Of a stretch of 64,000 nucleotides of DNA, positions 35,140 to 44,178 are shown one piece after another. The translations under genes and the position numbers were made by a program. Within the stretch, counting starts at the first letter, position 1, and each line of letters opens with the position of its first letter. The notes below the pieces were generated by a model. That model saw only the letters and a program-made list of their open reading frames with translations, ran no database searches and had not been told where the DNA came from. This DNA is from Amaricoccus sp003258405 (GTDB taxonomy: Bacteria; Pseudomonadota; Alphaproteobacteria; Rhodobacterales; Rhodobacteraceae): positions 992,001 through 1,056,000 of the forward strand of contig NZ_CP171225.1 of assembly GCF_043226085.1 (NCBI RefSeq), given 5' to 3'.

Positions 35140-36704
35140 GCCGAGGCTCCCGCAAGGCGGCTGTCCGCGCGCGCGCGGGCCTCAGCCGCGGGCGCCGGAT
35201 CGGCCCAGACCTCCGCCATCCGGGCTCCGACCCGCCGGTAATGACGGTAGGCGCGGTCGAGATCCTCATGCCGCGCGGGATCGGGGGTATGTTCGCGGGC
35301 AACGCGGATCATCTTCCGCGAAGCGGTCTGCATGTCGGCATGGAGCCCGGTTGCCACGGCGCCGCACATCGCCGCCCCTTTGGCGCCGAATTCCGAACCG
35401 TTGGCGATGGAGAGCGGCAGGCCCAGGGCGTCGCAGAAGATCTGCGACCAGACCGAGCTCTTCGAGGGGCCGCCCGAGAGGCGAACGGAGGCAACGGGCG
35501 CCGAATCCGGCCCGCCGAGAAGATAGTCGATGTCGGCGCGGTGGGCGAAGACTATACCCTCGAAGACTGCGCGCATCACATCGGCAAGCCCCGAGCGCGC
35601 GGTCGCACCGAGAAGCCCCGCCGGCGCGCCCTGCGGTCCGCCGAAGACATAGGGGAAGAACAGCATGTCGCGCGGCCGGTCGAGGCTGCGCGAGACGAGA
35701 TCGCTGCAGACCTCGTAGATCGAGCGCCCCTTGCCGCGGGCGCGTTCCGCCTCGGCACCGAGCAGCGTCTTGCAGAACCACTCGAGATTGCTCGCCGACG
35801 TCGGCGTCGCGATGGTGGCGAGATAGAGATCGTTGAGCGGATAGGGGACCTGAAGCGTCGGGTTCGGATCGAGGCAGGGCTTCCGGTGCAGGGTCGAATT
35901 GATGCTGAAGGTTCCTGCGACCACGCCAAGCTGGTCGGATGCGCTCACGCCAGAGGCGAGCGTGCAGCCCACGACATCGTAGACCCCCCGCGCGACCGGC
36001 GTGCCCTCGAGCAGCCCCGTGGCGCGCGCGGCCTCGGCCGAAACACGGCCCGCCACCGCAGTGGAGGGCGCGATTGGCGGCAATTTCGGAATGCAGCCCT
36101 CGAGTCCGGCGGCGGCGAAGGCGTCCTCGGCATAGGCACCGGCCTCGATATCGGCAAAGCCTGCGCAGCCCGCGTCCGTCGGATCGGTCGAGATATCGCC
36201 GCAGAGCCGGAGGCGGAGGAAGTCCTTGCAGAGCAGAAGGTGACGGGTCGCCGCCAGCGTCTCCGGCTCGTGGCGCTGAAGCCAGCCGAGGATGGCAAGG
36301 CTCTGACCGGACCAGACCTGCTGGCTGATGCGCGGCTCGATCTCGCGCGTGACGCCCGTGAGCTGCCATTCCTCGATCACGGGTACCGAGCGGGAATCCG
36401 TCGATCCGAAGGCAGGTCGCACCGAGCGCCCTGCCCCATCGACCATGTAGAGTCCGGCGCCGAAACCCGAAGGCGTCACCGCAGCGATGTCGGAGGGCGC
36501 CGTTCCGCTTCGCTCGAGCACAGAGGCAATCGCCTCCGCCGTGCTATGCCACATCGCATCGGGGTCCCGCTCGGTGCAGCCTGCCGCCGGAAACATGATG
36601 CGGTTCGGGCGATGGTCGCAGGCGAGTTCTTTCCCCTCCTCGTCGAAGAGGGCGACCTTGGTCATGGTTCCGCCAGAATCGATTCCCAACAGCCGAGCGG
36701 CCAT
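35136..36704 (-). CDS. FGGY-family carbohydrate/polyol kinase
   Basis: 522-residue ATP-dependent sugar or polyol kinase of the actin-like fold. GIDSGGTMTKVALFDEEGKEL is the phosphate-1 motif, the catalytic Asp is likely in DPTDAG, and the C-terminal SVRLSGGPSKSSVWSQIFCDALGLP is the adenosine motif. Sequence features resemble L-xylulose/erythritol-type kinases (LyxK, EryA) rather than GlpK. The start ATG at 36704 has GGAGGAAAGGA upstream. It is the first gene of the operon leading into glpS, so it probably phosphorylates what the transporter brings in, the product going to the GlpD-like enzyme across the divergent promoter. Confidence 0.88.
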   Translation of the reverse strand: MAARLLGIDSGGTMTKVALFDEEGKELACDHRPNRIMFPAAGCTERDPDAMWHSTAEAIASVLERSGTAPSDIAAVTPSGFGAGLYMVDGAGRSVRPAFGSTDSRSVPVIEEWQLTGVTREIEPRISQQVWSGQSLAILGWLQRHEPETLAATRHLLLCKDFLRLRLCGDISTDPTDAGCAGFADIEAGAYAEDAFAAAGLEGCIPKLPPIAPSTAVAGRVSAEAARATGLLEGTPVARGVYDVVGCTLASGVSASDQLGVVAGTFSINSTLHRKPCLDPNPTLQVPYPLNDLYLATIATPTSASNLEWFCKTLLGAEAERARGKGRSIYEVCSDLVSRSLDRPRDMLFFPYVFGGPQGAPAGLLGATARSGLADVMRAVFEGIVFAHRADIDYLLGGPDSAPVASVRLSGGPSKSSVWSQIFCDALGLPLSIANGSEFGAKGAAMCGAVATGLHADMQTASRKMIRVAREHTPDPARHEDLDRAYRHYRRVGARMAEVWADPAPAAEARARADSRLAGASA

Positions 36705-36988
36705 TCCTTTCCTCCCGTTGATTCGGCCGCGCTCTTCCCCGGCGCAGCTCGTCTTTACGGCCGGCCTCGCCTGAGGCCACAAGCCAACTTGTTATGATAT
36801 GTTCATAGAAGGGGAGAACGATCGACCTGTCAAGAAGCAAAATATGACTGAAATATGGCGTTTTTCGTGCCGCATCCGCAACATTTATTCCCGCATTGCA
36901 GCGAAAACATCCCCTTGATCGGACTTCCGTTCTAAGTTGTAATAACAAGCAAGGGCGCGGAGACGCTGCGAAATGACCGGAGGACAAC
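36705..36988. promoter_or_regulatory. Divergent glp control region with paired candidate operators
   Basis: 284-base divergent spacer, distinctly AT-richer than its flanks between 36785 and 36960. CTTGTTATGATATGTT starts at 36788 on the plus strand, and CTTGTTATTACAACTT is read on the minus strand ending the mirror copy at 36934-36949. The second site is close to a TTGT-n4-ACAA palindrome. Each faces one of the divergent genes, as expected for binding by the GntR/UTRA regulator encoded after glpD. No experimental motif is available to me. Confidence 0.5.
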
Positions 36989-38725
36989 ATGCAAAGCCGA
37001 GATGAAGTGATGGGGCGCCTCGCCCGCGGCGAAGGGGATGGCAGGGTTCTCATCATCGGTGGGGGAATCAACGGGATCGGCGTATTCCGCGATCTCGCCG
37101 CACAGGGCATCCCTGCGGTGCTCGTCGAGCGTGGTGATTTTGCCTCCGGAACCAGCTCGGCCCCCTCCCGGCTCATCCACGGCGGGTTGCGCTATCTCGA
37201 GACCGGCGAATTTGCTCTCGTCCGCGAATCCGTCGAGGAGCGCAATCGCCTCCTCCTCAACGCCCCGCATCTCGTCCGGCCGATTCCGGTCTGGGTGCCC
37301 GCGCTGAGCTGGACGGGAGGGCTCATCGACGCCGGCCTTCGCTTCCTCAAGCTCAAGCGCACGCCGGGCCCGAAGGGCGCGCTCGCCGTACGCGCGGGCC
37401 TCGTGATCTTCGATCATTTCGGCAAGCTCAAGCGCACCATGCCGCGGCACCGTCCGGTGCCGATCGCCACAGCCCGGAAGCAGATCCCCTTCGCCGCGGA
37501 TGTCCGGGCCGTACTTGAATACTGGGACGCCCGGATCCACTCGCCGGAGCGCCTGTCGCTCGAACTCGTCGCCGATGCCGAGGCGGCCTGCCCGGACGCC
37601 TTCGCTGCACCCTATACGGAAGTTACGAGCATGATCGACGGTGCCGTCGAGCTGCTCGACCGCCAGACCGGCCGCTCCACCACCATCCGTCCGAGCCTCG
37701 TCGTCAACTGCGCAGGCGCCTGGGCCGACAGGGTGGACAAGCGCATCGGTGTGCCGGACCGGCTGATCGGCGGAACCCGCGGATCGCATCTCGTCCTTGA
37801 GCGCCCCGATCTCGCCGCCGAACTCGGTGATGTCATGCTCTATTTCGAAACCCGCGATCACCGCGCCTGCCTGATCTTCCGGCTCGACGAGCGCATGGTC
37901 CTGCTCGGCACCACCGATCTCAGGGTGACGAACCCCGACGAGAGCGTCTGCACCGATGCGGAGATCGACTACCTCTTCGATGTGCTGACCGATCTGCTGC
38001 CTGAGGCGGCCCCTGCGCGGGATCAGATCCGTTTCGTCTATTCCGGTGTGCGCCCCTTGCCTCTCAGCGGGGATGGTGCCACGGGCGCCATCAGCCGTGA
38101 TCATACCTTCCGCGTCTTCGAGCCCGCCCCCGGCCGCCCTTTCCGCGTCGTCACGCTGATCGGCGGCAAATGGACCACGTACCGTGCCTGCGCCGAGCAA
38201 CTCACCGACAAGATCCTGCCGATGATCGATGCCAGCCGGAGCGCCTCGACGGAAGCCCTCGCAATCGGCGGCGGACACGGGTTCCCCCGCACGCCCGAAG
38301 GCCGCGCAGCGGCCATTGGCGATATCGCCGGCAAGGGGCGGATAACACCGGAGGACGCGCAGCGCCTGCTCGACCGGTATGGCAGCCTTGGCGCCGAGGT
38401 CGCGGCCAGCTTCGATGCCGAGGGCAGACGTCCGCTTGCCGGCGCCCCTGCCTACCACGCGGGCGAGATTGCCTGGATCACGACCCGCGAGCGCGTCACC
38501 CGCCTCGAGGATATCGTGCTGCGCCGGACCCTGATGGCGTTCGAAGGCCATACGAGCGCTGCAACAATTTGCGATTGCGCGGAGATTGCGGCAACACTGC
38601 TTGGGTGGAGCCCCGAGCGCAAGGAGGCCGAGATCGCCGCCACCCTCGACCTTCTGGCCAGCAGGCATCGCGTGCCGGCCCAACCGCAAACCGAGATTCG
38701 CCATGTCGCAAGCGCCCAAGCCTGA
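36989..38725 (+). CDS. glpD: Glycerol-3-phosphate dehydrogenase family (GlpD-like)
   Basis: 578-residue FAD enzyme, peripheral on the inner membrane in the family, passing electrons to quinone. The FAD-binding dinucleotide fold is VLIIGGGINGIGVFRDLAAQG, followed by GTSSAPSRLIHGGLRYLETGEF, a GlpD hallmark. TLIGGKWTTYR near residue 395 and a C-terminal DAO domain are present. GGAGGA precedes the ATG by 8 bases. It is divergent from the kinase/transporter operon. EryB (erythritol-phosphate dehydrogenase) belongs to the same family, and given the LyxK/EryA-like kinase a substrate other than sn-glycerol 3-phosphate is possible. Confidence 0.9.
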   Translation: MQSRDEVMGRLARGEGDGRVLIIGGGINGIGVFRDLAAQGIPAVLVERGDFASGTSSAPSRLIHGGLRYLETGEFALVRESVEERNRLLLNAPHLVRPIPVWVPALSWTGGLIDAGLRFLKLKRTPGPKGALAVRAGLVIFDHFGKLKRTMPRHRPVPIATARKQIPFAADVRAVLEYWDARIHSPERLSLELVADAEAACPDAFAAPYTEVTSMIDGAVELLDRQTGRSTTIRPSLVVNCAGAWADRVDKRIGVPDRLIGGTRGSHLVLERPDLAAELGDVMLYFETRDHRACLIFRLDERMVLLGTTDLRVTNPDESVCTDAEIDYLFDVLTDLLPEAAPARDQIRFVYSGVRPLPLSGDGATGAISRDHTFRVFEPAPGRPFRVVTLIGGKWTTYRACAEQLTDKILPMIDASRSASTEALAIGGGHGFPRTPEGRAAAIGDIAGKGRITPEDAQRLLDRYGSLGAEVAASFDAEGRRPLAGAPAYHAGEIAWITTRERVTRLEDIVLRRTLMAFEGHTSAATICDCAEIAATLLGWSPERKEAEIAATLDLLASRHRVPAQPQTEIRHVASAQA

Positions 38726-39494
38726 AGCCGCCATGAGGGCCGGTATCGCAACCGCCGTGCTGCACCGCTCCGCCGAGGAGGGCAGCGCGCCGCTCTGGGC
38801 CCAGGCAAAGGCGCGCCTTATCGAGATGATTGCCTCGGGCAACCTCTCGCCCCACGACCAGTTGCCATCTGAAGCGGAGCTCTGCCGCATGTTCGGCGTG
38901 TCACGCACCGTGGTGCGCGAAGCCCTCAACCAGCTCGTGGTCGAACGCCGGGTCTACAAGATGCAGGGCAAGGGCTCCTTCGTCTCCGAAGCCCGCACCG
39001 ATCAGGATTTCATCGGCACGACGATCTCCTTCACCAGCGATTTTGTCGGCACGAGCAAGATCGTCTCGCGCCGGATCCTGTTCCAGGGCCTGCGCCCGGC
39101 CACCGCAGATGAAGCGCACAAGCTCAGCCTGCGCGATGACGAGCCGAACGTCGCCGTGCTCGACCGCGTGCTCTGCGTCGATGACGAGCCGCGCACCCGG
39201 GTCCTCGCCCTGCTGCGCCCCTCCGCCGTTCCCGGCATGGAGGCGGCGCCAATGGAGAACCGCTCGCTCTACGAGACACTGCGGCGGCGCTACGGCATCG
39301 TCCTCACCCGCGCGGAACGCTGGATCGAGGCGATCAGCGCGTCGGAAGAGACCGCGGCGCTGCTCGAGGTCGAACCCGGCACGCCACTTCTGGGAATCGA
39401 ATCGCTTTCGAGCGATCAGCACGGAACGCCGGTCGAACTCTATTTTGCAACGCACCGTACTGACCGTGCACGGCTGCATTTCTATGTGAAATAG
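38703..39494 (+). CDS. GntR/HutC-family (UTRA) transcriptional regulator
   Basis: About 263 residues. An N-terminal winged helix (PLWAQAKARLIEMIASGNLSP, then LPSEAELCRMFGVSRTVVREAL) is followed by a UTRA ligand-binding domain ending VELYFATHRTDRARLHFYV. The start may be ATG 38703, overlapping the end of glpD by 23 bases, or ATG 38733; neither has a strong ribosome-binding site. Co-transcription with glpD makes it the likely regulator of the divergent glp module. The usual rhizobial glp regulator is a DeoR-type GlpR, so this is a different arrangement. Its ligand is presumably a sugar or polyol phosphate. Confidence 0.9.
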   Translation: MSQAPKPEAAMRAGIATAVLHRSAEEGSAPLWAQAKARLIEMIASGNLSPHDQLPSEAELCRMFGVSRTVVREALNQLVVERRVYKMQGKGSFVSEARTDQDFIGTTISFTSDFVGTSKIVSRRILFQGLRPATADEAHKLSLRDDEPNVAVLDRVLCVDDEPRTRVLALLRPSAVPGMEAAPMENRSLYETLRRRYGIVLTRAERWIEAISASEETAALLEVEPGTPLLGIESLSSDQHGTPVELYFATHRTDRARLHFYVK

Positions 39495-39745
39495 CGCCGG
39501 TCAGGACACGGCCTTCACAACTCTTTTCACCCGGCAGAGCATCGCCTTGCAGGGTCATGCACCCTGCTCCGCCGTCCAGCGGGCGGGACGCGACGGCGTG
39601 TCCCGAAACTCCGTGCTTGCAGTTTTGAGCAAATGGTCAAAAAATTGTCATGGACCGAGAACGGGGCCGGGCATCAGCAGATCGCATCATCCGAAATCTC
39701 GGCAGGGTGAAGGAATCCGGGCCCCAACAGCGACAGAGGACGACC

Positions 39746-41350
39746 ATGAGACGCATGTCCCGAAGCCTGATTGCCGCTTCTATCCTTGCCTTGTGCGCAG
39801 CAATGCCCGCTGCCGCCAAGACGTTTGTCTATTGCTCCGAGGCCTCACCCGAAGGTTTCGACCCGGCCCCCTATACGGCGGGCACCACTTTTGACGCCTC
39901 GGCGCACGCCGTCTACAACCGCCTCGCGCAGTTCAAGCCCGGGACGACCGAAGTCGAGCCCGCACTTGCCGAAAGCTGGGAGGTCTCGGAGGACGGGCTG
40001 GAATATACCTTCCACCTCCGCGAAGGGGTCAAATTCCATTCGAATGACAAGTTCACCCCAAGCCGAGATTTCAACGCCGACGACGTGATCTTTAGTTTCA
40101 TGCGCCAGGCCAGCACCGATGACCCGTGGCACCAGTATATCCCCGGCATAACCTACGAATATTACGACGCCATGGAGATGCCCGACCTCGTCAAGGAGAT
40201 CGTCAAGGTCGATGACCACACGGTCAAGTTCGTGCTGAACCGGCCGGAGGCTCCCTTCCTGGCCAATATCGCGATGCCCTTTGCCTCGATCGTATCGAAA
40301 GAATATGCCGACACGCTGGCGGAGGCCGGCACGAAGGAAGACCTCAACAACCTGCCGATCGGCACCGGTCCGTTCCGCTTCGTCGCCTACCAGAAGGATG
40401 CGGTGATCCGCTATCAGAAGAACGCCGACTACTGGGGCGAAGCGCCGAAGATCGACGATCTGGTCTTTGCCATTACCCCGGACGGTTCGGTCCGCCTTCA
40501 GAAGCTCAAGGCGGGCGAATGTCACCTGATGCCCTACCCTGCGCCGGCCGATCTCGACTCGATCCGCGCCGATGACAGCCTCAAGCTCGACGAGCAGCCG
40601 GGGCTCAACGTCGCCTATCTCGCCTACAACACCACTGTCGCCCCCTTCGACAATCCGAAGGTGCGCAAGGCCCTCAACATGGCGATCAACAAGCAGGCCA
40701 TCATCGATGCCGTGTTTCAGGGCGCGGGCCAGATCGCGAAGAACCCGATCCCGCCGACAATGTGGTCCTACAACGACGCGATCGAGGATGATCCCTACGA
40801 CCCGGATACCGCCAAGGCGATGCTCGAGGAGGCAGGTGCCTCCGGTCTCTCGATGAAGATCTGGGCCATGCCGGTACAGCGGCCCTACATGCCGAATGCG
40901 CGGCGCACGGCCGAGCTCATGCAGTCCGATCTGGCGAAAGTCGGCGTCAATGCCGAAATCGTCAGCTACGAGTGGGGTGAGTATCTCAAGAAATCCACCG
41001 AAGTGAACCGCGACGGCGCCGTGATTCTCGGCTGGACCGGCGACAACGGTGACCCGGACAACTTCATGGGGGTGCTGCTCTCCTGCGCCGCGACGGGCGA
41101 CGGCGGTGCGAACCGCGCGCAGTGGTGCAACGAGGATTTCTCCAAACTCCTGTCCGAAGCCAAGACCACCAACGACATTGCCGAGCGCACCCGCCTCTAT
41201 GAAGAGGCCCAGGTGATCTTCAAGGAACAGGCCCCCTGGGACACGCTCGCCCATTCGACACAGTTCGTGCCGATGCGCGCCGACGTGACCGGGTTTGTCA
41301 TGAGCCCGCTCGGGGACTTCGCCTTCGATACCGTCGATCTCGCCGAGTAA
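39746..41350 (+). CDS. Dipeptide/oligopeptide-type ABC substrate-binding protein
   Basis: 534-residue SBP_bac_5 protein. The signal peptide is IAASILALCAAMPAAA, cleaved before KTFVYC. The mature start KTFVYCSEASPEGFDPAPYT closely matches DppA. The domain body has DGLEYTFHLREGVKFH and GTGPFRFVAYQKDAVIRY. The ATG at 39746 is preferred over upstream frames in the 251-base spacer after the GntR gene. That spacer holds a short 7-bp hairpin (39549-39567) without a T-run and a TGGTCA/TTGTCA pair near 39632. Peptides or heme precursors are the known ligands of DppA; here it could also be something linked to the glp module. Confidence 0.92.
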   Translation: MRRMSRSLIAASILALCAAMPAAAKTFVYCSEASPEGFDPAPYTAGTTFDASAHAVYNRLAQFKPGTTEVEPALAESWEVSEDGLEYTFHLREGVKFHSNDKFTPSRDFNADDVIFSFMRQASTDDPWHQYIPGITYEYYDAMEMPDLVKEIVKVDDHTVKFVLNRPEAPFLANIAMPFASIVSKEYADTLAEAGTKEDLNNLPIGTGPFRFVAYQKDAVIRYQKNADYWGEAPKIDDLVFAITPDGSVRLQKLKAGECHLMPYPAPADLDSIRADDSLKLDEQPGLNVAYLAYNTTVAPFDNPKVRKALNMAINKQAIIDAVFQGAGQIAKNPIPPTMWSYNDAIEDDPYDPDTAKAMLEEAGASGLSMKIWAMPVQRPYMPNARRTAELMQSDLAKVGVNAEIVSYEWGEYLKKSTEVNRDGAVILGWTGDNGDPDNFMGVLLSCAATGDGGANRAQWCNEDFSKLLSEAKTTNDIAERTRLYEEAQVIFKEQAPWDTLAHSTQFVPMRADVTGFVMSPLGDFAFDTVDLAE

Positions 41351-41418
41351 CCGCTCGGACATGGGGACCGGGCGCGCGAGCCATTCTCCGCCGCGCGCCC
41401 GGAAAGGGGAGCGACATC

Positions 41419-42426
41419 ATGATCCGGTTCTTTCTCACCAAGCTGCTCTATCTCGTCCCGACCTTTCTCGGGATCACCATCATCGCCTTCGGTTTCGTCC
41501 GCGTCCTGCCCGGCGACCCGGTCCTGCTGATGGCGGGAGAGCGCGGTCTGTCGCCGGAGCGGCATGCCGAGCTGGCGGCGCAGCTCGGTTTCGATCGCCC
41601 GCTCTGGCAGCAGTATCTCGACTTCCTCGGCCGGCTGCTGCACGGGGATCTCGGCAATTCGCTTGTCACCAAGAAGCCGGTGCTGACCGAATTTCTGGCA
41701 CTCTTCCCCGCAACGCTTGAGCTCGCCTTCGTCGCCATCGTCATCGCGACGGTCATCGGCGTGCCGGTCGGCGTGCTCGCGGCGATCAAGCGCGGCTCCT
41801 GGTTCGATCAGATCTCGATGACCGTCGCGCTCGTCGGCTTCTCCATGCCGATCTTCTGGTGGGGCCTGCTTCTCATCATCTTCTTCTCCGGCACGCTCGG
41901 CTGGACGCCGGTTTCGGGGCGTATCTCGCTCATGTATTTCTTTCCGCCCGTTACCGGCTTCATGCTGATCGACAGCCTGCTCTCTGGCCAGAAGGGCGCC
42001 TTCGCCTCCGCTGTATCGCACCTGATCCTGCCCTCGATCGTGCTGGCGACGATCCCGCTCGCGGTGATCGCCCGCCAGACCCGTTCGGCGATGCTCGAGG
42101 TCATGGGAGAGGACTATGTGCGCACCGCGAAGGCCAAGGGCCTGCCATTCCGCCGGGTGGTCATGGTCCATGCGCTACGCAACGCGATGATCCCGGTCAT
42201 TACCACCATCGGGCTTCAGGTCGGCGTGCTGATGGCCGGCGCAATCCTGACCGAGACGATCTTCTCCTGGCCCGGCATCGGCAAATGGATGATCGATTCG
42301 ATCTCGCGGCGCGATTATCCGGTGGTCCAGAGCGGGCTCCTGCTGATCGCGGGCCTCGTCATGATCGTGAACCTTCTCGTCGATCTAACCTATGGCCTCA
42401 TCAATCCGAGGATCCGCCGCCGATGA
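41419..42426 (+). CDS. Dipeptide-type ABC permease DppB-like
   Basis: 335-residue permease with six helices. The N-terminal MIRFFLTKLLYLVPTFLGIT is the typical DppB/OppB first helix, then RVLPGDPVLLMAGERG. The EAA loop is TAKAKGLPFRRVVMVHALRNAMIPV. GGAAAGGGGAG precedes the ATG. The end overlaps the DppC-like gene by 4 bases (ATGA). It works with the downstream partner to form the membrane channel. Confidence 0.94.
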   Translation: MIRFFLTKLLYLVPTFLGITIIAFGFVRVLPGDPVLLMAGERGLSPERHAELAAQLGFDRPLWQQYLDFLGRLLHGDLGNSLVTKKPVLTEFLALFPATLELAFVAIVIATVIGVPVGVLAAIKRGSWFDQISMTVALVGFSMPIFWWGLLLIIFFSGTLGWTPVSGRISLMYFFPPVTGFMLIDSLLSGQKGAFASAVSHLILPSIVLATIPLAVIARQTRSAMLEVMGEDYVRTAKAKGLPFRRVVMVHALRNAMIPVITTIGLQVGVLMAGAILTETIFSWPGIGKWMIDSISRRDYPVVQSGLLLIAGLVMIVNLLVDLTYGLINPRIRRR

Positions 42427-43325
42427 CCGATACGACCGTAAAGCTCAGCAGTGCGGCAATCCGGCGCCGGATGCTCGCGGAATTCTGGTATCACTTCCGC
42501 CAGAACCGCGGCGCGGTTGCAGGCCTCGCCGTCTTCATCTGCCTCGTGATCATGGCGGTCTTCGCGCCGCTCATTGCCCCGCACAATCCGGCCGCGCAGT
42601 TCCGCGACGCGCTGCTCGTGCCGCCGGTCTGGCAGGAGGGCGGGCGCGCCGAATTCCTGCTCGGCACGGATGCGGTTGGCCGCGACATGCTCTCGCGGCT
42701 GATCTTCGGCGCGCAGTATTCGCTCTTCATCGGGGTCGTCGTGGTCTCGATCGCCCTCTCGGGCGGTATCGTGATCGGCCTTGTCGCCGGCTTCTTCGGC
42801 GGGTGGGTCGACGCGGTCATCATGCGCGTGATGGATGTGATCCTGGCCTTTCCCTCGCTCCTTCTCGCCCTTGTGCTCGTCGCAGTGCTGGGGCCGGGGC
42901 TTACCAACGCGATGATCGCCATCGCCATTGTCTACCAGCCGCATTTTGCCCGCCTCACCCGCGCCGCGGTAATGGGCGAGAAGCGGCGGGAATATGTCAC
43001 CGCCGCGCAGGTCGCAGGGGCGGGCAACATGCGGCTCATGTTCCGCACCATCCTGCCCAACTGCCTCGCACCGCTCATCGTGCAGGCAACGCTCTCCTTC
43101 TCCTCCGCCGTGCTCGATGCCGCCGCACTCGGCTTTCTCGGGATGGGCGCACAGCCGCCCGCATCCGAATGGGGCACGATGCTCGCAGAGGCCCGCGAGT
43201 TCATCCTGCGCGCCTGGTGGGTGGTGACCTTCCCCGGCCTCGCGATCCTCGTCTCGGTGCTCGCAATCAACCTGATGGGCGACGGGCTGCGCGATGCGCT
43301 CGATCCCAAGCTCAAGAAGAGCTGA
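42423..43325 (+). CDS. Dipeptide-type ABC permease DppC-like
   Basis: 300-residue permease with the DppC/OppC layout: a cytosolic N-terminus (residues 1-35), a first helix AGLAVFICLVIMAVFAPLIAP, then a periplasmic segment with LLGTDAVGRDMLSRLIFGAQ, the family's signature. The EAA loop is EYVTAAQVAGAGNMRLMFRTILPN and the end GDGLRDALDPKLK is highly conserved. The start at 42423 overlaps the DppB-like stop; 13 bases separate it from the first ATPase. Confidence 0.95.
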   Translation: MTDTTVKLSSAAIRRRMLAEFWYHFRQNRGAVAGLAVFICLVIMAVFAPLIAPHNPAAQFRDALLVPPVWQEGGRAEFLLGTDAVGRDMLSRLIFGAQYSLFIGVVVVSIALSGGIVIGLVAGFFGGWVDAVIMRVMDVILAFPSLLLALVLVAVLGPGLTNAMIAIAIVYQPHFARLTRAAVMGEKRREYVTAAQVAGAGNMRLMFRTILPNCLAPLIVQATLSFSSAVLDAAALGFLGMGAQPPASEWGTMLAEAREFILRAWWVVTFPGLAILVSVLAINLMGDGLRDALDPKLKKS

Positions 43326-43338
43326 ACGGAGGACGCCG

Positions 43339-44178
43339 ATGCCCATTCTCACCATCCGCAACCTCACGGTCCGCTTCGCCACCGCGACCGGAGCCTTCAC
43401 CGCCGTCGATGGCATCGACGTCTCGGTCTCGCCCCGCGAAGTGCTCGCGATCGTGGGCGAGTCGGGTTCGGGCAAATCCGTGTCGATGCTCGCGGTGATG
43501 GGGCTCCTGCCCGACACCGCAACCGTCACCGCCGACGAGATGATCTTCGACGGCACGGATCTGCTGCGCCTCTCGAGGGCCGAGCGGCGGCGCATCATCG
43601 GGCGGGAAATCACCATGATCTTCCAGGAGCCGATCGCCTCGCTCAACCCCTCCTTCACCGTCGGGTTCCAGATCGAGGAAGTGCTCCGGCTCAATCTCGG
43701 CATGAGCCGGCGCGAGGCACATGCCCGCGCCATCGAGCTCTTTCAGGCGGTGGGCATTCCCGAACCGGCGGCCAAGATCCAGTCCTATCCGCACCAGATG
43801 TCCGGCGGACAGTGCCAGCGCGTGATGATCGCGATGGCGATCGCAACCAACCCCCGCCTGCTCATCGCCGACGAACCCACCACGGCTCTCGACGTGACGA
43901 TCCAGAAGCAGATCCTCGACCTGCTGATGAAACTCCAGGAGGAGCACGGCATGGCGCTCATCCTCATCACCCATGATATGGGCGTGGTTGCCGAGACCGC
44001 CGACCGGGTCGTGGTGCAGTACAAGGGCCGAAAGATGGAAGAGGCCGACGTCCTCAGCCTCTTCGAGGCGCCGCAGCACCCCTATACCCGCGCGCTGCTC
44101 TCCGCCCTGCCAGAGAATGCGACGGGCGACCGGCTCCCCACGGTTTCCGATTTCTTCGGCGCGGAGGGCGCGCAATGA
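43339..44178 (+). CDS. Dipeptide-type ABC ATPase DppD-like
   Basis: 279-residue ATPase, shorter than the usual roughly 325. Walker A GESGSGKSVS, Q-loop IFQEPIASLNPSFT, signature MSGGQCQRVMIAMAI, Walker B LIADEPTTALDV and H-loop ITHDMGVVAE are intact. The C-terminal oligopeptide-ABC extension with its cysteine cluster is largely missing (it ends SDFFGAEGAQ), which explains the length. GGAGG sits upstream of the ATG at 43339. It overlaps the second ATPase by ATGA. Confidence 0.93.
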   Translation: MPILTIRNLTVRFATATGAFTAVDGIDVSVSPREVLAIVGESGSGKSVSMLAVMGLLPDTATVTADEMIFDGTDLLRLSRAERRRIIGREITMIFQEPIASLNPSFTVGFQIEEVLRLNLGMSRREAHARAIELFQAVGIPEPAAKIQSYPHQMSGGQCQRVMIAMAIATNPRLLIADEPTTALDVTIQKQILDLLMKLQEEHGMALILITHDMGVVAETADRVVVQYKGRKMEEADVLSLFEAPQHPYTRALLSALPENATGDRLPTVSDFFGAEGAQ

